Positions 20,951-29,272 of a stretch of 61,167 nucleotides of DNA are shown here, in pieces. The position numbers were made by a program, and so were the translations under genes. The notes below the pieces were generated by a model, which made no database searches, was not told the origin of the DNA, and worked only from the letters and a program-made list of their open reading frames with translations. Each line of letters opens with the position of its first letter. The stretch's first letter is position 1. Source of the DNA: Multifurca ochricompacta (Eukaryota > Basidiomycota > Agaricomycetes > Russulales > Russulaceae); the NCBI GenBank assembly GCA_022496185.1, contig WTXG01000217.1, forward strand, positions 1 through 61,167, given 5' to 3'.

Positions 20951-23900
20951 TTAACTGTTCTTGGGCGCTTCTGGGTGTCGGGTGTGGAATTCCGAGATAA
21001 GGACTGGGGCAGAGATGTCTGCGGCTGGTTCCCATGAGTTGTCAGAGGCTGGGAATCCCTTCCACTTAATCAGGTAATACAGTTTGCGCCCTCGGCCCTG
21101 TCGTTTTGAGTCTAGAACCCGTTCTACTTCCCACTCTTCTTCTCCATCGATAAGGTCAGGTGGGGGTCTCGAGAAGTTTTCTCCATGCAGGGACGTTTCC
21201 TTATATGGTGTGAGCAATCTGGCATGGAAGACCGGGTGAATGCGCCATGTGGGAGGGAGTTCGAGTTGGTATGATACATCTGACAGCTTCCTTGTGATCT
21301 TGAAGGGCCCGTGACGTCGGGGCGCTAACTTGGCGGTTGGGTGTGACGTGTGGATATTCTTCCCTTCCAACCATACCAGGTCATTGGTCCGATAAGGTGT
21401 GAACCTTGTGGGCTTCTCAGTCAGGGTCTTTTGCGCCTTCAACAGGTTTTCATTGGCTGATTTCCTAATCTCCTCCCATTGGCTGATACGGTGTGTGGCC
21501 GAAGGGACATTCATCGGCTTCCCTGTCCATGTGGCTCGGGGTGTCCATCCCATGATGAGCAAGAACGGGGAGTGTTTCGTGGTACCATTGGGCCAAGAGT
21601 TGTGGGCAAACTCTGCTGTCGCGAGCCAGTCAGCCCAATCATCCTGTCGTCCGTTGCACCAGAATCGAAGGTACTGTTCAAGCCACTGGTTTGTTCTTTC
21701 CGACTGCCCATCTGTCTGTGGATGATACGCTGTGGAGATGTTCTGGGCAATATTCAGTGTTTTACAGAGCGCTCTGGCAAACGCGGATGTGAAGCGTGGG
21801 TCATGGTCTGAAATGATCTTTGCAGGGAGGCCGTAGTGTCTGTAGACGTGATCCAGATAAAGTTTGGCCACTCCTTCTGCTGTGATAGACTCGTTGCAGG
21901 GTATAAACAACGCTGCTTTCGAACAGTCGTGATCAGTGATGGTCAGGATTGAGTCGAAACCTCTGGAAGTGGGGAGTTTGACGATGAAATCCATAGCAAT
22001 CGTCTGGAATGGTTGTGAGGCCATCGGCGTAATTGGGGATGGTGCTGGTGGTTGCGGGTGCGTGTTTACTTTGTTGGCCTGGCAGTCTGCACATCCCTTC
22101 ACATACTCCTCTACGTCCCGTTTCATATTTGGCCACCAGTAGTCATGTTTGGCAAGAGCATAGGTGTTGGCAATGCCCGGATGTCCTGCAGAGGGGAGGT
22201 CGTGGTGAAAATGGATCACCCCCCTCTTAATGTTGTCGCCACCGGTGACAACGAGTCGATCCCCGTCCTTCCACCACAGGCCGTCAATCTTCTTCAGGTT
22301 GTGTGCATCGGCCCATGTTTCGCATAATTGTTGATTCATATTTTGGGACACTTGGGCCCATAGATCCATATCATGAAGACTGACAACCGCCGTCTTTGCG
22401 AATACCTCTTCAGGGAGTACTGTGATGTCCGTGTTATCCTCTGCACCATTGTTCATGTCCGGCCATCGTGACAGTGCATCTGCTCGTGCATTGCGACTTC
22501 CTGCAATGTGTTTAAGCACGAAATTATATTCTTCCAATTCTAGGACTTCGCGAGCGACTCGTCGACTGATCTTGTGGGGTTCCTTCCAATACAGTAGATT
22601 GGAGTGATCGGTGTGAATGACGGTCTTATGAGGAGTTCCTGCTAAATATGGTCGCCAATGTCGCAATGCTTTCACGATGGCCAGCAATTCTCTGTCCCAA
22701 ATGTCATAATTCCGTTCCACCGGCGAGAACGTCTCCGAGTAGAAGGCCACGGGATGAAGGAGTCCCGCCGTATCCCACTGATTCAATACAGCGCCATTTG
22801 CGAAGTGGGATGCGTCAACCTCAAGTTCGAAGGGTTTCTGCAAATCTGGTTGTAACAGGACCGGTTCCGAGCCAATAATGTCGCGTATCCGTTCAAAAGC
22901 CATTTGATGTTCTTCTGTCCAGTGCCAGGGAACATCTTTCTTCAGTAATCCGTTTAGCGGTTGAGCGATTCCTGAGAAGCCTCGGACAAAGCGTCGATAG
23001 AAATTACAGAACCCAATGAAAGATCGCACATCCTTAACGCATGCGGGCACTGGCCACTCCCGGATTCCTTGTACTTTTACGGGATCCATTCGAACTTGTC
23101 CTCCTTTTAATATGACCCCCAGGTATTCTACACTTGACTGCTCAAACGAACATTTGGCGGGCTTGAGGTATAGATCATGTTCGTGCAGGATATCTAGCAC
23201 CTGATGTACTCGTTCTCGGTGATGGGTCAGATCGTTTTCAGTGGCCACCAGTATGTCATCCATGTAAACCACCACTTCGCCGGTGAGAATGAGGTCGCGG
23301 AATATGTGGTTCATCATCGATTGGAAGGTGGCAGGCGAGTTGGTAAGGCCAAAGAACATGACGTTTGGTTCGAAGAGTCCTTGATTGGTTTTAAAAGCCG
23401 CCTTGCACTGATCCCCTTCTTTGATCCGAATGTTATTGTAGCCCCAACGGACGTCCATTTTGGAGAACAGAGATTTATTCCTCATGGTGTCAATAAGTTT
23501 GGAGATGAGTGGCAAGGGGTAGGCGTTCTTTACAGTGTAGGTGTTTATCCGTCGGTAATCCTGAACAGGTCGAAGTTTGCCGTCTTTTTTCTTAATGAAG
23601 AAGAATGGAGACGCATAGGGTGATTTTGATGGATGGATATATCCCTTTGCAAGATGTTCCTCCAGGAATGCCGTGAGCGCGGTTTGTTCTGCCTGTGACA
23701 ATGGGTAAATTTTACAATCGATTGCTGATGGGGTGTCGGGTATGAAGTCGATGGCATGATCCCACGGTCGTGTAGGGGGAAAACGTTGCGATTCCTCCTC
23801 CGAAAACACCTTCCAGTGTCGATGGTATTCCGCCGGCACCACCTCTTCAAATGTTTTCTCTGTATGCCCTTCTACTGCCTTCTGTGCGAGTTCTGATGCT

Positions 23901-24508
23901 TTGGTGACAAAGCAATATCCTGAGTCCTCCTCGCTTACTTCTGCCTTGTGGGCTAAGGAATGTCGAGCTGCGTAATCGTACCCCATTGACGTGATGAGCA
24001 CAGGGTAAGAGTCCTTATCCATCGTCGCATCGCTCCAGTTAATCTTTGGTTCGAATGCGGCAAGCCAGGGATATCCCAAGACCAAATCTTCTCCTCCTAG
24101 GTTGGTAACTAAGAAGCGTATGACTTTTGTCCTTTCTCCTACTTGGACGTTGAGATCGGTATAATGTGTGATTTTTCCTGCCCGATTGGCGGTTCCGTCA
24201 ATATTCCAGATATTCTTTTCCTGGGGAAGTGCCAGCATTCCCAATCCCATGGTTTTCACCATCCGCGGGCTGATGAAGTTGTCGGTAGCTCCTGAGTCGA
24301 TCAGGATATCGCGATCGGCCGTCCTCTGTGTGGTCTCAAAATGTACTGGTATTTTCAAAGATTTGAAGCGACTAGTATACACAGAGGTTACATGTAATGC
24401 TCGTGCCCAGGCCGAAGGGTTTGAGCCGATTAAAAATCCTTTTTTGCGAATGCTTTTTCCACCAGGATGGCTCGCACTTCCTCGCTCTCCTTCATCATAT
24501 TCGCCCAT
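20951..24508 (-). CDS. Gypsy Pol polyprotein (PR-RT-RH-IN-chromodomain)
   Basis: 1,185 residues are open from the ATG at 24508, although expression is more likely by frameshift from gag. Aspartic protease has LIDSGATDNFI (71-73 DSG). Reverse transcriptase has VVVYMDDILVA (YMDD 415-418). RNase H has LEVDAS (Asp565) and IHTDHSNL. The integrase zinc finger has His766/776 and Cys806/809, and the core has IAMDFI (Asp840), IISDHDPRF (Asp901) and GQSERTNQ (Glu937). The chromodomain near residues 1120-1175 has YYLIKWKGF and NSWEP, which in such elements directs integration to methylated histone H3. All catalytic residues are present with no internal stop, so the copy may be recent and possibly still functional. 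It overlaps gag by 79 nt in the -1 frame. Confidence 0.95.
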   Translation of the reverse strand: MGEYDEGERGSASHPGGKSIRKKGFLIGSNPSAWARALHVTSVYTSRFKSLKIPVHFETTQRTADRDILIDSGATDNFISPRMVKTMGLGMLALPQEKNIWNIDGTANRAGKITHYTDLNVQVGERTKVIRFLVTNLGGEDLVLGYPWLAAFEPKINWSDATMDKDSYPVLITSMGYDYAARHSLAHKAEVSEEDSGYCFVTKASELAQKAVEGHTEKTFEEVVPAEYHRHWKVFSEEESQRFPPTRPWDHAIDFIPDTPSAIDCKIYPLSQAEQTALTAFLEEHLAKGYIHPSKSPYASPFFFIKKKDGKLRPVQDYRRINTYTVKNAYPLPLISKLIDTMRNKSLFSKMDVRWGYNNIRIKEGDQCKAAFKTNQGLFEPNVMFFGLTNSPATFQSMMNHIFRDLILTGEVVVYMDDILVATENDLTHHRERVHQVLDILHEHDLYLKPAKCSFEQSSVEYLGVILKGGQVRMDPVKVQGIREWPVPACVKDVRSFIGFCNFYRRFVRGFSGIAQPLNGLLKKDVPWHWTEEHQMAFERIRDIIGSEPVLLQPDLQKPFELEVDASHFANGAVLNQWDTAGLLHPVAFYSETFSPVERNYDIWDRELLAIVKALRHWRPYLAGTPHKTVIHTDHSNLLYWKEPHKISRRVAREVLELEEYNFVLKHIAGSRNARADALSRWPDMNNGAEDNTDITVLPEEVFAKTAVVSLHDMDLWAQVSQNMNQQLCETWADAHNLKKIDGLWWKDGDRLVVTGGDNIKRGVIHFHHDLPSAGHPGIANTYALAKHDYWWPNMKRDVEEYVKGCADCQANKVNTHPQPPAPSPITPMASQPFQTIAMDFIVKLPTSRGFDSILTITDHDCSKAALFIPCNESITAEGVAKLYLDHVYRHYGLPAKIISDHDPRFTSAFARALCKTLNIAQNISTAYHPQTDGQSERTNQWLEQYLRFWCNGRQDDWADWLATAEFAHNSWPNGTTKHSPFLLIMGWTPRATWTGKPMNVPSATHRISQWEEIRKSANENLLKAQKTLTEKPTRFTPYRTNDLVWLEGKNIHTSHPTAKLAPRRHGPFKITRKLSDVSYQLELPPTWRIHPVFHARLLTPYKETSLHGENFSRPPPDLIDGEEEWEVERVLDSKRQGRGRKLYYLIKWKGFPASDNSWEPAADISAPVLISEFHTRHPEAPKNS

Positions 24509-25932
24509 ATCTCCTGCGCTTTTTCTTCTTTTGTCTTTTTGCTAACAGTTGGTGGGTTGTTATTGATCGGTGTAACCGTTGCTTCCGCCGCTTGTACTCC
24601 TTTCTTTGGGCACTCCTTCGACATGTGCCCCTGTGCCTTGCAGCGAAAGCACCGCCCTTCCTTCATCAGGGTCTGCCTTTCGTCTTCCGTAAGTGCGACT
24701 CGTGCCCTGGTTCGGTCGGCTGAGGTATCCATGGCATTTGGATCCCTCTGACTGGCGTGTGTGGGTTTAACTCCGAAGGCAGCCTTCCACTGGTCGCGGG
24801 TTTTTCCCTTCTTGGTGTCGACCCCAAAACGCGTCTGAAAGTCGAGATAATCTTGCTGCTGTCGGCGAGCAGCATCGACCCATGTATCCCAGTCGTTGGG
24901 GTGATGAAACTGGATGATATTCTTCACCAGTGGGTTGGGTAGCCCCTGAGAGAAGAGGTCCAGTGTGGCCTCTTCATCGGTGTCGTAGCCGGCTCTGTTG
25001 GCCAGACTTCTGAACTTTGCTACATAGGCATCAAGTTCTCCTTTCTCCATCCTGAGGGACTTGAGCTCTCGAGCAGCCTTCTGCTTGGCCTGCCCATCCG
25101 TAAATGCATCTTTGAATCGCTGGGTGATGGTTTCCCAAAGCCCTTCACTAGTGGTGCGACGACCACTCTCAACTTGTTCGTTCAGCCACTCCAGCTGTTC
25201 CATGGTCCAGTCGTCCACAGCCTCCCCTCGGATCAGAGAGAGAAAAAGGTTTGCACGTTGGAATGGGTTAATGATCTGGGGGACGTCATGGTTGAAGTTC
25301 TTGAAGGTCGTGAACTCCAACATGAATTTTTTGCTTTGTGACCGTTCCCCAGTGAACGTTTGGGGTAGTACTCCCGACAACCGCCCTGATGGTGGGGGAA
25401 TGTTGGGTGGTAGCGTGGCTGGCGGGGGTGCTGGTACTGGGTCTGGAAGCTGGGCGGCGATGGTAGACATGGTTTGGTAAAATGGGGTGATGGTGTCGGT
25501 GGACTGTATTGAGATCTGGGGAGTTGTCAAAGCAGGGGCTCTGGACGTGACAACTGCGGGTGCAACTGGGGATGTAGTCGACGCTAATACCAGTGCTTCT
25601 TCACTATGTTCTTCTACGTACTCTTCTGGTTCAGAGTCCGTAACGATGGCCGGGGGATTCTCTCTCCACGGTCCTAATCCAAATTCAGGTGGGGCGGGCC
25701 CTGTAGTAACCCAAGAGTGTCGGCTGTCCGAGTATCGGATGCGATACCAAACTCTCTTTTCGTCGTCGTATTCTACCGGTTGGTATCTTCCGTCGTGATA
25801 GACGTAGTATCCAAACTCGGACTCAAAATCTTTCCAGGTGGCAGAGCCAAGTACTTGCTGTGAAAGATTATTCTCGTCTCTGCGTTCGATGAGTTCTTCC
25901 CGGAAGAGGGTCTGACTGCGGCTGGAAGCCAC
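24430..25932 (-). CDS. Gypsy Gag protein with CCHC zinc knuckle
   Basis: A 500-residue frame with an N-terminal Tyr/Trp/Glu-rich region, a Pro-rich linker, a helical retrotransposon gag domain (QRFKDAFTDGQAKQKAAREL, LDAYVAKFRSLANRAGYD) and the knuckle CFRCKAQGHMSKEC (residues 428-441). It ends in an Asp-Phe-stop immediately after the slippery heptamer. The codon at the expected start is GTG (25932) in otherwise good context, with an in-frame stop just upstream and no ATG until far inside, so the start codon may have mutated from ATG or the protein may start elsewhere. The spacing to the 5' LTR is 19 nt. Confidence 0.85.
   Translation of the reverse strand: MASSRSQTLFREELIERRDENNLSQQVLGSATWKDFESEFGYYVYHDGRYQPVEYDDEKRVWYRIRYSDSRHSWVTTGPAPPEFGLGPWRENPPAIVTDSEPEEYVEEHSEEALVLASTTSPVAPAVVTSRAPALTTPQISIQSTDTITPFYQTMSTIAAQLPDPVPAPPPATLPPNIPPPSGRLSGVLPQTFTGERSQSKKFMLEFTTFKNFNHDVPQIINPFQRANLFLSLIRGEAVDDWTMEQLEWLNEQVESGRRTTSEGLWETITQRFKDAFTDGQAKQKAARELKSLRMEKGELDAYVAKFRSLANRAGYDTDEEATLDLFSQGLPNPLVKNIIQFHHPNDWDTWVDAARRQQQDYLDFQTRFGVDTKKGKTRDQWKAAFGVKPTHASQRDPNAMDTSADRTRARVALTEDERQTLMKEGRCFRCKAQGHMSKECPKKGVQAAEATVTPINNNPPTVSKKTKEEKAQEIWANMMKESEEVRAILVEKAFAKKDF
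24439..24445 (-). promoter_or_regulatory. -1 ribosomal frameshift heptamer A AAA AAG at the gag-pol overlap
   Basis: Read in the gag frame, the sequence is A AAA AAG, the canonical X XXY YYZ pattern, two codons before the gag stop. Slipping back one base enters the pol frame, which is open here. I have not demonstrated a downstream stem-loop or pseudoknot. Confidence 0.7.
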
Positions 25933-25938
25933 TGTGAG

Positions 25939-25949
25939 AGACTCGACTT
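25939..25949 (-). other. Gypsy primer-binding site, self-complementary to LTR
   Basis: On the element strand AAGTCGAGTCT lies 2 nt after the 5' LTR. Its exact complement AGACTCGACTT occurs inside the LTR (complement of 26174-26184), 34 nt downstream of a TATATAA box, where transcription should begin. An 11-nt match between mRNA 5' end and primer site is the Tf1/sushi-type self-priming arrangement. Confidence 0.75.
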
Positions 25950-25951
25950 GA

Positions 25952-26529
25952 TGTTACGTCCGGTGTGAGACGTTCTGCACGACTTGTGCGACAGCTTCGT
26001 TCGTGTATTCAGATAAGAGGCCAATAAGACCTCTTGGAGTTCGAATGGATGAGTCAACGTCAAAGGGGCTGTTCCCTAGTGACGATGTTGAGTAGAAGGT
26101 GCCAAAAGCACTGAGACGATCGAGTCAAAGGTTTCAAGGGGAAGTCCAGAAGACAAACACCGATGTATTCAATAAGTCGAGTCTGAGGTCTACATCGTAG
26201 CTACAGCGGACTTATATACGTAATCGAATGAGCGTCTAAAGATAAGAGTCACGGAGTCAAGTGGGCCCAAATAACTGGAAGCGGAGGGCGTAGAGCCTGG
26301 CTTCTACTGATAGGGAATTAAGTAAGTGTCTGGTCGTACGATAAGAAGATAAGCGATAAGTAAAGATAAGGGTAACCAAAGATGCGTAAACAAGTGAGTC
26401 ACGGGGATGGGCAAAGAGCATGTGACGGATCCCACGATGGAGACGTGATCTGGTAGTGGAGAGTGGGCGGCAGGGAAGGGTCGTCGTTAGGTAAGAAAAA
26501 GAATATGGGCAAAGATGGGGTTCGTAACA
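25952..26529 (-). repeat. 5' LTR of the Gypsy element with TATA box and predicted start
   Basis: 578 bp. On the element strand a TATATAA box is at the complement of 26212-26218, and the predicted mRNA 5' end is at 26184, giving an R-U5 of about 233 nt. It is 99.1% identical to the 3' LTR by eye (five differences). Confidence 0.93.
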
Positions 26530-27137
26530 ATCGTGGGAATGTAACCATGACATGTGATCATGTGACCGAGTCACATGATAGAAGTCACATGCTGCTTAGT
26601 CAGTACATCACATGACAAGAGCCACTCAGAAATTACAAGTCAACTTTCTATTGTGTTATCACAATAAGCAGAGGCCCCACACTCTAGACAGTTCTAGACC
26701 AAGTGGAGCTGCTATCAAGATAAGGGAGTCCAGCCTAGAAGGTTCTAGGTAAGTGGAGCTCTAGATAAGGGCCCAGGTTGGGCCATGGCCAATTTTAGCA
26801 CAGAACCACATGTATCAGTAGATAGATGTGTTCCAGACCAAAGGGCTAGACTACATATCAGTTATCTACTCCACAGTGACATCATGGTGATGTCATAGTG
26901 TGAGAGTATGATCAGTCAGCAGAGTAATGCAGCTTATGAATCACAAAGATAAGGCTCAGTCAGCAATACAGCTGACTGATACTTGCTGATTCCCACTTAC
27001 ACCTTACTGCTTACTACCATACACTGAGAAATGTAAATAAGACCCCCTGTAATAGCCTGTAGCCCCCATCTTGTCCTCTTGGGGCTGCAGGTTCTTTGGG
27101 TTTCAGATGCCATCATTGTGGTTGCACAAACCACAGT
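26530..27137. other. Continuation of the old CpG-free element
   Basis: Begins with the right ATCGT duplication and continues the sequence left of 19073. There is no CpG between about 26570 and 27137 and no ORF. It contains repeated TCTAGA/GATAAGG-like motifs and ends at ACAGT (27133-27137), the left duplication of the next inserted LTR. Confidence 0.5.
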
Positions 27138-28233
27138 TGTTACATCTGGTGCGGGACATTCCACATGACTTGTGTGACAGCATAACTCATGGGTTCAGGT
27201 AAGAAACCAATAAGGCTTCTTGGAGTTATAAGGGGATGAGTCAAAGTCAAAGAGGCTGTACTCTAAGACAATGTTGAGTGGAAGAGTGCCAGAAGCACGG
27301 AGACAACTGAGTTTAGAGATCCAAAGGGGAGTCCAGAAGACAAGCACCAATGTATTCAATAAGTCAAGTCTGAGGTCTACAATGTAGTTACAGTGGACTT
27401 ATATATGTAATTGAGTGGGCGTCTACGAGATAAGAGACTAGAGTCAGGTGGGCCCAAATATACAAAAGTGAAGGGTGTAAAGCCTGGCTTCTGATAGGGT
27501 ATTAAGTAAGTGTCCAGTCATAGAGATAAGGAGATAGCAAGATAAAGAGATAAGAGATCAAACATGTACAAACAGCGAGTCAACAAGTCCAAAGCAAGTC
27601 ATGGGGATGGGAGCAAGGCATGTGATGGGTCCCAGGATGGAGATGTGATCATGAAGTGCAGGGTAGGCGGTAAGGAGGGGTCATCATTAGGGAGGGTGTG
27701 ACAGAATTCTCCCTGCAACGTTACTAATGACTCGATATTGTGTTTCACTGGTGTTTTGCTTACTGAGGGCCTAACCCCTCCTAATTCTCCTTAGTTCTAG
27801 CTCGTTCTACTGCACAACCATTTAGATATTATATCATAGAACTAGAACCTTCTATTTACTATGACATAGCTAGAACTACATGTATTTAAAGACCTACTAG
27901 AGTAGAGAGACAGACTAAGTCTGTTCTCTTGTGTCCAATCCAAGGTGCTTCGGAATTCTTGAGTCCTCTCAGTTAGAACCCCACTTGAACTCTCCAAGAT
28001 GTGACTTGGAGAGCCTTCATCATCTTGAACTTGTTGCAGGACTGAGTGTCTCTGCCATCGACTTCGATTCTCACACGTGTGCCCTTTGACTTTGTTGTGG
28101 GCTTGAACCGAATTTGCTCTTGCTGTGACCTTGAATCTTGACTTGTCTTGCTCCCGTCCGACCCCGACACAGTTCCGCACCTAACTGTGACAGAGGGTGA
28201 AGAAAATGGGGTTACTCGGCAAGGATTGTAACA
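27138..28233 (-). mobile_element. Decayed solo LTR of the Gypsy family, split by another LTR
   Basis: 27138-27696 plus 28198-28233 align along the whole length of the 578-bp Gypsy LTR. The 5-bp duplication ACAGT flanks it (27133-27137 and 28234-28238). Most CpG sites of the young LTR are TpG or CpA here (for example TTACGTCCGG has become TTACATCTGG). A 496-bp foreign LTR interrupts it at 27697. No internal region is present, so it arose by LTR-LTR recombination. Orientation is the same as the Gypsy element. Confidence 0.85.
27697..28192. mobile_element. Nested solo LTR, 496 bp, TG...CA ends
   Basis: Starts TGTGACAGAATT and ends CTAACTGTGACA, with a perfect 5-bp duplication GAGGG (27692-27696 and 28193-28197). 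It contains CpG, unlike its surroundings, so it is younger than the LTR it entered. Its family (Copia or Gypsy) cannot be told from an LTR alone. Orientation is not determined. Confidence 0.8.
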
Positions 28234-28379
28234 ACAGTGGTCAACACAGGTCCCTGTCATTCCTTAATGTGTGATGTTGTCTCTGTGGTATGCCCAATGA
28301 CTCAGGTCACTTTCCATTTGCCCTTCTGTTCTAAGTGTACATGGAGCATGCCCATTACATAATGGGTGCTACTACAGTA

Positions 28380-29272
28380 ACCCACAAAACTGTTCCAATG
28401 TTTGGCCATCCTGAAGAGATTGACCTACCACACAATGAGAATAATTTCCAAAATTAGTAGAAATTGGTAGATGGTAGTGTAACATCTAAGCTTCACTTAG
28501 AGCCTATACTAATGTCAATTGAGTCAGTGGTTCATGATATATAAAATGGTTTGTGTAGCAATGTCATTGGAATGGTTTTGTGGCCTATTGCACTTATGAT
28601 GGAATGGGGGTGTATGATATGGGAGGGGCCAGGTATGGCTTGAAAATTTGATGGGAGGATGGATGGGCATTGTATGTTGATAGAGGAACCCATTAACAAC
28701 TTCTGAAGTGCTCTAGTCACTTCCACATCTGTGTCTGCCCTGCCAGAGAAACAGCATGCTGAGCATTTCTCTCTGTCAGCCTCCTTGGTCTCCCTCCATT
28801 TGACTTGGGATGGTAAGGGTAGTATTTATGACACATCTGGAGGTGATAACAGTGCCATGGCCAGTCATAGTTGACACTTCATGGGCAGATTTGCCTGAAG
28901 TGAGGAGGGAGATGATGTGAGTCCTTTTGGCAGCAGAGAGGGCATGCATGGTAAGAAGCAAGTGTTGTTGATGATTATTTGGTGTATGTTTAACTTATTA
29001 AACATTGTCACATGACTGTCAATGCATTTGGATGACCACCAGATACTGGTTTTGTCATCTCACATGTTGGCCACAAAACTGTTCCAATGATAATGCCTCA
29101 CAAAACATTTTATATCATGAACCACTGACCCAATTGACATTATTATAGGCTCTAATTTACACTTAGATGCTACACTATCCTCTACCAATTTCTACTAATT
29201 TTGAAAATTATTCTCATTGTGTGGTAGATCAATCTCTTCAGGATGGCCAAACATTGGAACAGTTTTGTGGGT
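28380..29272. mobile_element. Tc1/mariner-like relic with ~200-bp inverted repeats
   Basis: 893 bp bounded by a TA duplication (28378-28379 and 29273-29274). Outer ends read ACCCACAAAACTGTTCCAATG in inverted copies. The inverted repeats run about 200 bp each (28380-28580 and 29075-29272), and the outer-end motif recurs inverted at the inner edge (CATTGGAATGGTTTTGTGG near 28564), like the IR/DR arrangement of some Tc1 elements. The minus strand between them keeps only the start of a transposase. The whole element lacks CpG. Confidence 0.8.
28776..28961 (-). pseudogene. Transposase N-terminal HTH remnant
   Basis: About 60 residues resembling the first helix-turn-helix of Tc1-like transposases (AAKRTHIISLLTSGKSAHEV followed by STMTGHG). 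No catalytic DDE/D segment remains. It lies between the long inverted repeats, so it belongs to the relic around it. Confidence 0.55.

Larger units (their letters stand above)
19073..26529 (-). mobile_element. Full-length Ty3/Gypsy chromovirus-type LTR retrotransposon
   Basis: Two 578-bp LTRs (19073-19650 and 25952-26529) with TGTTACG...CGTAACA-type ends flank gag, pol and a third ORF, all on the minus strand. The 5-bp duplication ATCGT (19068-19072 and 26530-26534) confirms one intact insertion. Pol order is protease, reverse transcriptase, RNase H, integrase, chromodomain, i.e. Ty3/Gypsy with a chromodomain. A purine tract precedes the 3' LTR (complement of 19652-19665). The primer site follows the 5' LTR by 2 nt and matches the predicted mRNA 5' end, pointing to self-priming. 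It inserted into the CpG-free older element. Confidence 0.95.
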
